Shown here: positions 50,270 through 61,098 of the stretch, piece after piece
Position numbering within the stretch: the stretch's first letter is position 1
Layout: each line of letters opens with the position of its first letter
From: Pyronema omphalodes
Lineage: Eukaryota; Ascomycota; Pezizomycetes; Pezizales; Pyronemataceae
NCBI GenBank assembly: GCA_024516155.1
Contig: JAJJXM010000090.1
Span: 62,001-126,000 of the forward strand
Length of the DNA: 64,000 bases
Direction: 5' to 3'
Program-made: the position numbers and the translations under genes
Notes under the pieces: generated by a model
The model's input: only the letters and a program-made list of their open reading frames with translations
The model's database searches: none
Told to the model about the DNA's origin: nothing

Positions 50270-52096
50270 GCGTGCGTATAAACCGCGTCCTCAAGTCTTT
50301 TGTACTCAAGCAATGTTTCTCCCCACACTCCCTAGTGCAATCCTGGCATGCCATGGTAATTTAATCGAAACATATTCCCGAGGTACCGGGTTGAAAACTT
50401 TGTTCAGACACGTGCATTCGGAGTCGCCGAAGAAGCTGCATCTGTGATGTGGTCCGACTTTCTTTGAGTATTAGGTTCGTCACACAATAGTAATATAGTT
50501 TGGTGATACGCGGTAATTCACGGGGAGCTTCTTTTTTCCTTTATTTCGTTCTCTATAGGACACAGACGCTCAAGTCGTTCGGTGGTCAAGCGCGATGCCG
50601 CGTCTGCAGGCACTGGTTACTCGATCATATCTCCGAGAAGCTAGATATAAGTCATGTCCTTTCTATACCTCATCCGATCTGTCAGCAAGAGAATGCGGTA
50701 ATGGATCGAGCGGGAACGGTACCAAACGGGCGGGTTTTGTGTTGCATAATGACCGGAGGTGGGGCTGTGGAGCCGTTGCGGAGTCTCGGAGTTTGTTTCG
50801 GCAGTGGTGAAAATCAATAACTTCGCGTGTAACTCAGCTCCGCCTTAATCAAAGCCCACAATTCATCATCTAAATTCGCTAGAAGACACGATAGAGATCC
50901 ACGATTAGATCAATTAGTGGATGGGTACTTACCATTTCATTATTGATGCTCGATTTCTGAGTTTGCTAAAGCTTCACCGGATGCCGGACAGACATCGTTG
51001 GTCTTTGATCGTTGCAAGAACTGCGGAAGTAAGACGCTGTGCTATATACTCTAGCAGTACTATGCGATTGAAAGGTCGACGCCCTCGCGACTGGCGAAGA
51101 TATCTCGATGTTTCTCGATTAGCAGCTGTCACAGGCTTCACTCCCGACACAATGTCGAGTCCGCTGGAAGAATAGTTTCCAGAGCGTAGTGATAGAATCA
51201 ATATGACCGAGCACATCAAAGTGATAAAAAAAAGTATTTGAGACGATAGAATATGATGCCTCTTAGGAAGGGACTGTCGTTGCAACAGGTGGAGGAAGGT
51301 GGTGGTAAAGAGAGGATAAGAGGCTACAATTCGACAGCACGGTAGCGAGCCCGCCTTATGCAGCTCGATTTTTGACGGTATGCATAACTCATCGGTCTGT
51401 CTTTAATTAATCATGGTTTAGCTTTAGATTTTAGCAATAGATCAGCCGCCGATGTTCCACTTCTATTTTGGCCGTATTACGAGATATCACTCGGAATATC
51501 GATTGAACCACACGCTGCCGTTCCCTATTCTTGTTTTGAATTTTTCTTATATTTTACATTTTACTTTTAGAGTAGCTCTTCTTATTTCAAAGTCTATTCT
51601 CACTTTCAAACTCCATTTGAGATACTTTCCATCGTCGAAACCAAAAATCGTCTTTAAGCAATCGTTCCTCACTTTCGCGTGATATTCTATGACTAAATCT
51701 TCAACCACGTGACACCGCTCTTTTGTCCGTGTTTCTTTCCGCCTAAAATTCGTATCCATGGCATGCATGCTTCCAGGTGCAAACCAAGCAATGAGGGCCG
51801 CTAAAAATGTAATCGGAGAATCTTCCGCCTAGGTACCAAAACCACTCTAAATGCTGCGAAACATCTACTGCGGTGACATGCTCCAGCGCAGTCCTTTCAC
51901 AGGCATGGAATATTCCTCGTATTACCTTCTGTTTCCAGGAACTGGCTGCAGAGCGCTCGATAAAGTGTCGGTGAAGGAATATTGTTAATAGCCGTTGACA
52001 TGGCGGATGGATGAATGGATGGACGAAGGGATGTGATGGGATTTATAGCAAGTTAGATGTCCGCGATGGCCCGATACACCCAGTAATAGCGATATC
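50270..52096. other. spacer between hydrolase and methyltransferase 3
   Basis: A minus frame 51285..50974 (103 codons) begins with a basic N-terminus and one membrane helix (ILFFITLMCSVILILSL). It could be a small membrane protein, but nothing else supports it. Otherwise no gene seen. Confidence 0.4.
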
Positions 52097-53487
52097 ATGG
52101 CGGATAGTGAAGCTTCACCGCAACATTTTGATGAGGGAATCGCGGGGGAGGTTTCTGCCACAGACGGACAGAACATCCTCGGACAGATAATTGAAGTGGA
52201 TCCAGCGGTGGTAAGTAACTATGTCAATCCCTCAATTGAAGCTATAGTTGTTAACTGTGTTACAGCTAGAAAATACGGACGAAGAAGCCTATGGGTCTGC
52301 ATCATCGGGGGCCGGATCTAGTACTCAGAGTCTTACAGAATCCATCCAGGAATATGTATTTGAAAATGGAAGACGGTACCATGCGTACTATGGAAAAGAT
52401 AAGAATTTATTGCCGACAGACGAGGTGAATGCCCTTATAGAATCTTGAGGTTAGTGTGCTAAAGAGGGGTTTAGATAGAGCAAGATAGAATGGATATGCA
52501 CCACGAGATCATGTTATTATTGTTGGATAATGAGTTGCATCGAGCTCCGTTGAGTACTCCTCATCGGATATTGGATGTCGGTACGGGTACTGGAATTTGG
52601 GCCATTGATATGGCAGATAAATATCCCATGGCGGAGGTGATAGGAATGGACCTAAGGTTCAGAATTCTCTCGTTCATCCGTAGGACCAGACTGACAAATT
52701 CATTCAAAGTCCTATTCAACCTCTCTGGGTACCACCTAACTGCAAATTCGAAGTCGATGATGCCGAGAAGGAATGGACATACCACTCTAACTATTTCGAC
52801 TTCATCCACGTTCGGAATGTCTCTCAGGGAATCACGAACTGGAGTAAGATGATGGATGAAATATACCGGTGTGTAAAAAGTACTCTAAATCCTTTTGCTA
52901 TTCCCCACTAACTTCAGTAGCTGTACCACTCCTGGTGGACATGTCGAGCTGGCCGAAGTTGGAACTATCGCCCAGTCCGACGATAATACAATGGCGGACG
53001 ACAATCCCATTAAAATCTATTTTGATATGATAACAAAATGTTTTACCAGTATTGGTCGGCCACCTGCGACTGTAGAACGGATGAAAGCCTCACTCGAAGA
53101 AGCCGGCTTTGTGGACGTCTGCACCGAGACTGTTAAGCAACCGCTAGGACCTTGGCCCAAGAAGAGAAGACTCAAGAATCTAGGGCTGATGACTTTGATG
53201 AATTTCGAGACCGGTGAGTGAGTTCAATATTCCGACCGGAAACTGACAGCTGATGGATACAGCGTTTCATGCGTACGGAATGGCGGCCTTCACTCGGATC
53301 CTTGGCATGACTGAGGCAGATGCCGATAAAGTATGCTCTGATGCACTATCAGCTGCTAGGAATAAGAACTATCACACCTACGGACACTAGTATGTGGCCC
53401 CCACGCCTTCTACCTCGTGGACCTAGTTAATGGCTATTTAGTTACATAGTGTGGGGGCGAAAGCCAGAAGGTGGTGGAGACAACTAG
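52097..53487 (+). CDS. LaeA-like (TAM-domain) SAM methyltransferase, copy 3
   Basis: Seven exons (52097..52210, 52266..52424, 52475..52656, 52710..52868, 52918..53213, 53263..53389, 53442..53487) give 360 aa. After a 90-residue variable N-terminus with YVFENGRRYHAYYG comes IEQDRMDMHHEI, then SAM motif I ILDVGTGTG at 123-131, VIGMDLSPIQPLW, FDFIHVRNVSQGI, PGGHVELAEVG and GPWPKKRRLKNLG. The last exon adds YIVWGRKPEGGGDN. Relative to copies 1 and 2 it lacks the intron inside ENG|RRYH and has the 14-nt microexon fused to the next exon. It shares the YR|S intron with copy 2 and has one of its own at ET|AFH. The orientation is opposite to copies 1 and 2. A neighbouring role in secondary metabolism is possible, but no biosynthetic enzyme is in the window. 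Confidence 0.9.
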
Positions 53488-54834
53488 TAGAAGCACAAAG
53501 CAACACATGGGGCTTGTCTTTTTCTATTGTGTTTGGTTTTGTCGCCGTCGGGAGTCTGGGCTGGAACCCAGAGGTCCCTTATTACGAAAATACTGTAACC
53601 TATCATGTTCTAGGCTAAGAAATCAGAGGATACAAATTCATCCGAGACAATTTGTAGTATGGATAGGAGCAGTAATTGCTCAGCATGTATCTGCGGTGTC
53701 AGCTGTGCGATATTTCCGGCGGTAGTACACCGTTGGTTGCGGATGCAGAGCCGGCAAATTAATCGCGCTTTGTGGTCCAATTACTGGCGCCCTTTCTTGC
53801 GCATAATATAGAGCGTAAATCTAAAGCCAAAAGAAAATTGACCCATTGCGTCTGGCAAATTCCGGCGGTAGAAGACGCGCATACACATATGTAGTATATG
53901 TGCAGGACTGCGGTAGTTCAAGTATTTTATTGTAAACGTTAGTCAATATATGCACGTGCCGACTGGGATATTGCACCGCCTCTTAGCGTTGAAGCATGAA
54001 TGAAGTACATTACAAGGGCTCTTCAAAGCGAATGGAACTGTGGATAGCCTCCCATACCTTGAGGAAACTGAGAACCTACTTGAGCAAAGTGTTACTCACC
54101 AAAATTTGAAATTCTTCACCCACGGCTGGAAACCACGTGTTATCATTCAAAAATTTGCAGCAGTTTGAAATGGATGCTGTCCAGTCGGGAAATCAAATTT
54201 AGTTAGTGCATGTTAGCAAGAAGCGTGTGGCCGTACTTTCCTTTGATACAAACAGAGTACGGGGACCAAGGACTGTATTTACACTATAGTTAATAATACG
54301 GTACACTATCTAAACCTTATTATATATCATTGAACTCTTTAACAATAACAGGCTGCTTCTATACTATTTCCACACTGCGGGTAAACTGATTTAATGAGAC
54401 TATCAAAATGCCGATGTTCTGATGATATACCTCTACAACCACGCATTCGCGGGTTTTTTTTTTTTTTTTTTTTTTTTTTTCTTTTCTTTTTCAAGTTGAG
54501 GAGATGATAAAGCCCATATACATTACATTCCAAGTATTTTTGTTCACAGTGATTATCGGTGGTCGAGATAGGCCTACTTCGTAATTAGTCTTTCGTTGTT
54601 ATACGGGATGCGTATGAGAAACGATCCGATGGGCTGACATATGAAGACCTAAATTGGTCATTTTGGTCGTCAAACAATGAGCTGTTTTTGCACTGGTATC
54701 GCGGTATGTGATTCTTTGTGATCCTAAAGCTCTTTGTAGTGGACAATATATCCGACTTGAGAAGGTCATGTAATCTATCAATACCGATGAACTGTGTCCG
54801 GTAGTGTTATATTCACACCTTGCTATCTTGGGTG
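53488..54834. other. spacer between methyltransferase 3 and LINE
   Basis: No gene was seen. It contains the T homopolymer listed next. Confidence 0.5.
54454..54480. repeat. 27-nt T homopolymer
   Basis: An unbroken T run is followed by C and further T-rich sequence. No LINE sequence is adjacent, so its origin is unclear. Confidence 0.9.
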
Positions 54835-54848
54835 GTCCTTTTACGGCA
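54835..54848. repeat. LINE target-site duplication, 3' copy
   Basis: GTCCTTTTACGGCA is identical to 60910-60923 and abuts the LINE tail. The next base differs on both sides, so the duplication is exactly 14 bp. Confidence 0.93.
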
Positions 54849-54877
54849 TTGATTTGATTTGATTTGATTTTGATTTT
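54849..54877 (-). repeat. LINE 3' tail of ATCAA-type repeats
   Basis: On the element strand the 3' end reads as AATCAA units (TTGATTTGATTTGATTT on the plus strand). Tad1-like LINEs often end in short repeats instead of poly(A). The tail touches the target-site duplication directly. Confidence 0.85.
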
Positions 54878-55224
54878 AATCATACACCGATCGAGGCCTC
54901 TAAGGCCTATGCGGGAGCTAAATATCCGTTTTTCCTGTCCTCGCGGTTTAAACCGCCTAACGAGGCAACCCAATCTCCTTGTCCCCAGTCTCCCCAGTTA
55001 GAAAAAATAGATATACGCAAAAAGCAAACAACCGCAAAAAGCACAAATAAACAAAAAACACTCTCGTACACAGTCTAGACAACCCCGTACAGAAACTCAT
55101 ACGTGACACCAAACTTGAGCCCAGCAATAACCGCCTTGCCGTACAACCATTAAAAGAATTCAAAGAAAAGAAAAACAACCCCGCAATTCCGTGAATTTCC
55201 ATCTCCAGGCCCACCAACCCCAGC

Positions 55225-58200
55225 CTATTCGAAACGCCTGCCAATCTCCGTGGCTGCTAAATACTCCAACAACACCTTCGTATAGCGATCATCGCTAAAC
55301 AGATCCACCGCTTTGAGCCTTGCTCGTGGTCTCCAGCTCCTGCCCTTAATGGCATCCACCTCTTTCTTTAGCACCGCGTACTCACGCCTCCAGCGGTGAC
55401 ACTCTCCGAACAGGTGTCCCCGGGTCTGTCGGACATTAGACGTGCACCACCAGCAGACGTCGGATTCTTTCTTTTTTACTCGAACGAGGTGGGTGCCGAT
55501 AAGGGCATGTCCGGACGCAAGTTGGAGGAATACTGCGGAGCGGCGCTTAGGGAGAGAGCGGAGGGAGTCGCGCAAGCCCCATGTTTTGCGGGGACGGAAA
55601 GAGCGGCTGTCTTTGGCTCGTTGTGATATCCATCGCTTGGTAATGTCGCGGCGGGTTTCGGTGGCTACGCGGTTGAGGTGGGCGAGTGATACCTCATGAG
55701 GGACCAAGCACTCGGGGGCGTCGCACCTCATCAGGGGCAGGGCAGTACATCGGTGGCGGGTACCCAACTTTGCTGCGGCGTCAGCTGCTTCGTTCTCTGC
55801 GATCCCGCAGTGGCCTGGGACCCAGTGGAATTCGACGGAGATGTCGCTGTTCCGGCGTAGCCAGCGGACCTCGTCGGCGATCAGCCGAGTGACGGACTGT
55901 CCTGGGCCTGGTTCGTCGGACTCCAGACGTCGGAGGGCTGCTTGGGCATCCGAAAAGATGGTGACGAGCGGGGGGGGTTTAAGGATGACCCTGTCGAGGA
56001 AGCGGTTGTCCCAGAGCTCTTTGAGGGCACGGTACATTGCGAACAACTCGGCGTCGAACACCTCGGTGTGACGGCCTAGGTAGTGGTGAGAGCTTGTAAG
56101 TACACCGTCGACATATCTCACGAGGCCCGATCCGGTGTGGTCCTCCATGCGGGACCCATCTGTCCAAATGCATATGGAGTTGAGGGTCCTCCAGTTTTTG
56201 GCGTAGGCTTCCGCTTCCGCTCGGGGGGCGATGGTGACGTTGCACCACTGACGATGGGGGTCAACGTGGTGGACAGGCTCAGCGGACGCAAAACCAGAAC
56301 GGGTCACTGCGCGCTGAGTGAGGTTGCGGATGACCATGGCTGTCGGTGTGGGGCGATTGGGGTCGGTGCTGACCGGCGGGAGCGGTCGAGTGATGAGTCG
56401 TGACCGGAATCGTGCCTCCCGACCTCGAACAATGGCTTCTGCTGGGCGAGTGGCTCCTTCAGCAAGAAGGAAGGCAAGAGGAGTCGTGCGCAGGCACCCC
56501 GTAATGGCGCGGGCCTGTTTGTTGAGCAGGAGTTGGAGGCGAGAGAACCTGCCGGCGTCACGGGTGGGAAGTCGACGAGCAGCGTGAATTTCTGCTCCGT
56601 AAGTGGCTACGGATTGAACGACTGCTTGTTGGATGTTCGCAGTGCTGCCCGGGGGTAGACCCTGGGAACGGCAGAGGCGAGCAAGGCGAGCGTGTTGCTG
56701 ACGGGCGCGGGTGAGCCACTTCTGGTGGTGGTGGTTCAGGGTGAGCTTGGGGTCCAGCCAGAACCCGAGCCAGCGAACGGCGGAGTCGTTGAACGGCACA
56801 TTGTGGATGACGCCGTCGTAGTGGATATCAACGGTCAGCGAGTCGGGGTTTGGGTTACCGCGTCGACGGGAGAATAAGATGGCCTCTGTTTTGTCGGTCT
56901 CGAATCGAACGGCGTTGCGACGGGCCCACAGCAGGCTTAGCTGGGCACACCGGGCGAGAGTGGAGGCGATTTCTGCTGCGTCGTTGCCCTCTGCAATCCA
57001 TGTGACGTCGTCCACGAAGGACAGTCCCACCGTGCGTGGTAGCTCTGACTCGATCTTGTTAGCAAGATCGGCGATATATATCAGGAAAAGGACGGGGGAA
57101 ACAGGGGAGCCTTGTGGAAGCCCCGTGTTTGTGTCCATTGCCGGTCCAGAGTCTCCTCCAATCGAGATTTCCACCTTGCGGTCCTCCAAGAAGCTCGCAA
57201 CCCACCGAACGAGATCTCCGTCTATGTGATATCGCCGCATCTTTTCAACCAAGCAGTAAGGATTAACCGTTGGGAAGGCACCTTTGATGTCCATCATCAG
57301 GGCCCCCTGCGATTTTTCTCCTTTCCCATGCTCCCTCCACCGCTTCGATCAGCACCGCCGCCGCGTCTATTGCCGACCTTCCTCTTCTGCCTCCAAATTG
57401 TCCTACATGAAAAGCCCCCTTTTTCTCCGCCTCTTCTGCGATCATCATCGCCGCTACCTTTTCAACCAATTTCCCCACGCAGCTCAAGAGGGAGATCACT
57501 CGGAAGCTTTTGGCTTTTGAGTAAGACGTCTTCCCAGGCTTGGGAATGCATACCCCTTTCGCTACCTTCCAATTGTGAGGATGATAACCTAGACGAAGGC
57601 ACTGGGTGACGACAGCGGTCACTCTATCGGGGTCCCACCGCATGAGAGCCTTAATTATTGGCACTCCCAGGCTATCACTTCCCGGGGCCTTCGAATTGCT
57701 TTGCTGGTTGATTGCAGCAGCGACAATGTCTTGCGTGACCCACGAGTGAGCCTCACCAGCCGGGCCTCTCGAGTGCCAGCCTCCCTCATACTCGTTGGGC
57801 GGTGGGAACGAGACATCGGCAAGCATGCGTCTCTTGTCTTCCTCCGTTTCCGCACGATTTCCCCGTTCGTCCTCGATGGTCCCCACCATCACAGACGCCC
57901 GTGGTTGGGTCGTACGGAGCACCGTCCAGAATGCATTTCCATCTGCAGATTCGAGAAAAGAGCCCCAACAGCTTCTCTTTTCTTTCCTCTGGAGACTGAG
58001 GTATGCATTCCGGCGTTCCTTCTCTTCCTCCGGGGTTGCACGGCCCGCCTTCACTGCTCGTCGAGTGCGACCATATGATCGGCGCGCTGACTTGATTTCG
58101 GTGCCCCACCACCGTTTCGAGCGAGCAGTGATGCGGATCTTGCGCGCATGTGCGTCCAAGAGTGCCGTCAAGGTCTCCCGTATCCAAACCACCTCTGTCT

Positions 58201-59020
58201 CCACCTCCTCCTCCGAGCAACGACTGGAGAGTAGCGGTCTGCGTTCGCTTCGATGGCGATAATCTAACGCCGCTTTCTTCGCTCTCTCCTCGTCCTCAAG
58301 CCATTCCTTCACCGCCCACCCTCTCGTGGGCGAGTCATAGTCTTCCGGCACTGTTACCGATGTAACTTCCCAAACAAGGGCTTCGTGGTCGGAAGTGGTT
58401 GTGTGTTCCGGGTCCAGGAGGGTGCGGGCACTCACGTACGGAGAGAGTTCCATTGTGGCGAACACCAAGTCGATTACGCTGTGGCGTTGTTGTCCCGTTT
58501 GTGAGTGAGTTTCCTCTCCATCCCCGACGTAGCGGAGGTCATGCGCGTCCATCAGGTCTTCGAGGAAGAGGTGGTGGATGGGTTGTGTGCAGCGGGGGTT
58601 CCACCTCGCGCTGTGCGCATTAAAGTCTCCGGCGATGACGGTGTCACGAGTGATTACTCGTGACCATGCTAAGTTCCGGGCTGGTCTGACGCCGTCGGAT
58701 GCTCTAGGAGCGTCGTAGACGTTGACCACCCTCAGTTTCCGAAGTCCCCGACAAAGAATGTCCAGGACTTGGACGTCTCCTTCCCCTTCCGCTGCTAGTT
58801 CCTCCCGGGGGCGGACGGTCCAGGCAGAGTCCTTGCGAACCCCAACCAGCACTCTCTTTCCCCAGACGAAGTCGAACGCTGGGTGACGCCACCCTTGGAA
58901 GATCGGGGGTTCCTGGATTAGGACCACGTCGCTCCCCAGCGTCACTCCGCTCTCCATTATGGCAGTTAGAGCCTCACCGCTCTTCCTGCAATTGTGCTGT
59001 AGAACCTGAATTGGTTTCAT
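55225..59020 (-). pseudogene. LINE ORF2: endonuclease, reverse transcriptase, RNase H, one frame break
   Basis: The first open part (59020..57263) carries the APE-type endonuclease: QHNCRKS, LIQEPP, GDFNAHSARWN, SVIDLVFAT and SDHEALVWEV, then the start of the reverse transcriptase (GSDSLGVPIIKAL, RVISLLSCVGKLVEK). The second open part, whose own first Met is at 57297 and whose frame is open further upstream, carries MMDIKGAFPTVNPY, GLPQGSPVSPVLF and the FVDD catalytic box, then RNase H (IWTDGS, FDAELFAMY, SDAQAALRR, HWVPGHCGIAENEAAD) and CWWCTSNVRQTRGHLFGECHRW. The two parts overlap and should be one protein of about 1260 aa. A one-base indel in the A/G-rich stretch near 57305-57340 splits them. 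No other stop is seen. Confidence 0.92.
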
Positions 59021-60768
59021 AATTCAGGTTCTAGGGGCACAACGGCATCTGTCCCCGTCTCGGAAGAGGAGGGGAGAACGGTATCTTGCGTAGGAGCAGG
59101 GGTGGAGGAGGACTCGGGGACCCCATCGGATAGGTCCATGGCGGAGGCGTCGCCGGTATCGGAGGCTTGCTGTGCAGTGTCGGGAGCGTTGGCGGAGGGG
59201 GCTGGCTCCTCGAGGGCTGGGCGGGTTACGATTGCGGTGGGTTGACTCGTGCGCGGCATTCTGGCAAGGCGGGCAGCTGCTACCGCGGCCATGCGGTCGG
59301 GGCACGAGTGATCGTTTGCGTAGTGGCTGCCACCGCAGTTGGCACACTTCGGGTTGGGTAGGGTGTGTTTGCACGCTGTTCCCTGGGGTTTGGAGCAATC
59401 GGAAAGGTCACACGCAGGGTGGTTAGAGGTCGCGTGGTGCTCTGCGCAGAAGACGCAGCGGAAGATCGTTGGTGTTGAGCAGCGTTCGCGGATGTGGCCC
59501 CATTTGAGGCATCCGGAACACTGACTGTCAGGTCCTTCGAAAACGTACATTTCAGCGCGGTGGCGTCTGCTGCCCAGCAATACTCCTTTCGAGATCAGCA
59601 TTTTCGCGGTGGCGGAGCTGCGTACGAAGAAGACAGCGGAGGAGCTCTGGATTTCGCCATTAGCGTAGCGGGCTCGAATTGTCTCAGTTTTGCCTAACCA
59701 ACGGATGTTGGGCAGTACTTCTACTCCAGCGTGATTTGCTTGCACCTCGATTTGGAGGCGTTGGACGCCTTGAGAGCCCTCACCCATGAAGCGATCCAGC
59801 GGGACGCCGTGGACTTTCAAGCAAACCCAGCGGTCGAGTTCCTCAACTCCCGTAACCTCACTATCGACCTCACGCACGGCGTTGAGGATGTCTTTGCGGT
59901 ACAGTCCTAGGAGGGTTGCTGCATCCACCCCGGGGACTGTTGTGGCGGTGATGGTGCCTTTGGCATTGCGGGCGACTTTAAGGATGCGGTGGAATTGGGG
60001 AGCGTTCTTGAACCATAGGCAGTTGTTGATGGCAGCGGTGAACGCTTCATCCACTTGTTTTGATGCTGGTGCGGTCTCACGACGGGTGAAAACAATGCGG
60101 CGTGCCTCAGTTGGGAGATTCTGTGCGGGAGCGTATGGATTTGCGGCTTTCTGTTGGAGTTTTTTGGAGCGACGGGACTGGTGGGCGGTCCATTCCTGTG
60201 GGGGAGGCTGGGGTGGGAGGTGTACACTGGATGCTGCTGCGTATGTTTGCGCAGCAGTGGGTTGGACAGCCACTGGTGGGGGTTTGCGGGGGGCCGGGGC
60301 GGCGATGGGCGGCGCTCGGGGGGCAGCGGGGGTCTTGAGGGCCCGCACCGCTTGGAGTTGGGCCTGGTGTTCACGGTTTACGCTGCGGAGGTGGCGCACC
60401 TCGGATTCCAGCGCGGGGACGCGATCTTCCAGTTCTTCGAGGCGTATTCCAAGGTTGCTTATGTAGTCAACATTTAGGATTGACGATATGCGGGCTACAT
60501 CATCAGAGCGGCGTTCGCGATGAGCATGCGACGCAGTGTCTTCCTGGGTTCCTCCAGCGTTTGGTCTCTTGCGTGCTCCTTCTTGGGGAGGGGCAATGAT
60601 GCGCATGGGGGTTGGGGACTGCGGGGATTGTATCTCGTGGCTCGAGACGCGAAGGGGGGTTGCGAAGATTTCCTCGTCGGTTTGGCTGCGTACACCGAGG
60701 GGAGACTGCAGGCGGCCCCGGTAGGGTGCGATCCTACGCGGGGAGGCGATATCCCCAAAGCGGGGCAT
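59017..60768 (-). CDS. LINE ORF1, gag-like zinc-knuckle protein
   Basis: A single 583-aa frame. A coiled-coil-like segment (IRLEELEDRVPALESEVRHL) near residues 105-125 and a Pro/Ala-rich linker precede a central RNA-binding-like region. The C-terminal third has consecutive Cys/His knuckles: CSGCLKWGHIRERC, CVFCAEHHATSNHPAC and CANCGGSHYANDHSC. ORF1 proteins of this kind bind element RNA and assemble with ORF2 protein into the transposition RNP. Its TGA overlaps the ORF2 ATG (ATGA, 59020..59017), suggesting reinitiation as the route to ORF2 translation (inference from family knowledge). Intact, with no internal stop. Confidence 0.93.
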   Translation of the reverse strand: MPRFGDIASPRRIAPYRGRLQSPLGVRSQTDEEIFATPLRVSSHEIQSPQSPTPMRIIAPPQEGARKRPNAGGTQEDTASHAHRERRSDDVARISSILNVDYISNLGIRLEELEDRVPALESEVRHLRSVNREHQAQLQAVRALKTPAAPRAPPIAAPAPRKPPPVAVQPTAAQTYAAASSVHLPPQPPPQEWTAHQSRRSKKLQQKAANPYAPAQNLPTEARRIVFTRRETAPASKQVDEAFTAAINNCLWFKNAPQFHRILKVARNAKGTITATTVPGVDAATLLGLYRKDILNAVREVDSEVTGVEELDRWVCLKVHGVPLDRFMGEGSQGVQRLQIEVQANHAGVEVLPNIRWLGKTETIRARYANGEIQSSSAVFFVRSSATAKMLISKGVLLGSRRHRAEMYVFEGPDSQCSGCLKWGHIRERCSTPTIFRCVFCAEHHATSNHPACDLSDCSKPQGTACKHTLPNPKCANCGGSHYANDHSCPDRMAAVAAARLARMPRTSQPTAIVTRPALEEPAPSANAPDTAQQASDTGDASAMDLSDGVPESSSTPAPTQDTVLPSSSETGTDAVVPLEPEL

Positions 60769-60909
60769 GCCAGAGGGCCGTGGTGAGGCCAGGGCCGTGG
60801 GTGGGTGGGGCGGTGAGGCCGTGAGAATTCTGTACGATTTCCTAATCAGGAAATTTAAGCGAGAAAGTTGGCGTTGATTTAGCGCCGAAGTGGTGTTTTT
60901 TTTTTAACC

Positions 60910-60923
60910 GTCCTTTTACGGCA
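60910..60923. repeat. LINE target-site duplication, 5' copy
   Basis: GTCCTTTTACGGCA is identical to 54835-54848. It joins the LINE 5' end, which starts with a short A-rich stretch on the element strand. Confidence 0.93.
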
Positions 60924-61035
60924 AGGACTGAGGACCTCGAAGATTCTGGACCCAACGAGCGAGAATTCATGATTTGACCTCGACCTTGTTTTAAACCCAG
61001 CACAACTCGAGCGTGTTCAAGGCATAAAATTTCAC

Positions 61036-61043
61036 TATAAATA
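61036..61043 (+). promoter_or_regulatory. TATA box candidate
   Basis: TATAAATA lies 56 bp before the ATG at 61099 and ~110 bp from the LINE insertion site. It would serve the decayed gene downstream. Confidence 0.45.
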
Positions 61044-61098
61044 CTTCCTCCCACTATACACTTCCTCTGCCTTTGCTTCATAACCAGCAACTCACATA

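Larger units (their letters stand above)
54849..60909 (-). mobile_element. full-length Tad1-type LINE retrotransposon (6061 bp)
   Basis: The element lies between exact 14-bp duplications. Read on the minus strand it has a ~140-bp 5' leader, ORF1 (gag-like, zinc knuckles), an ATGA stop/start overlap, ORF2 (endonuclease, reverse transcriptase, RNase H, CCHC knuckle) and a ~375-bp 3' region ending in a short ATCAA-unit tail. The two-ORF design with a C-terminal RNase H is that of the Tad1 clade in fungi. Coding GC is much higher than in the flanks, and there is only one visible frame break, so it is young and shows no heavy RIP. It landed ~110 bp upstream of a TATA box of a decayed gene. Confidence 0.95.

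Noticed and set aside
36986..53487. Secondary-metabolite gene cluster
   Set aside because: Three methyltransferases and one esterase-like enzyme are present, but no polyketide synthase, NRPS, terpene cyclase, transporter or cluster regulator is visible, and gaps between genes are several kb.
57263..57340. Programmed ribosomal frameshift in LINE ORF2
   Set aside because: Tad1-type LINEs encode ORF2 as one frame, and the break falls inside the reverse-transcriptase domain, so a mutation or sequence error is simpler.
55396..58623. Many plus-strand frames of 60-165 codons opposite the LINE
   Set aside because: They are antisense shadows of GC-rich ORF1/ORF2 coding sequence.
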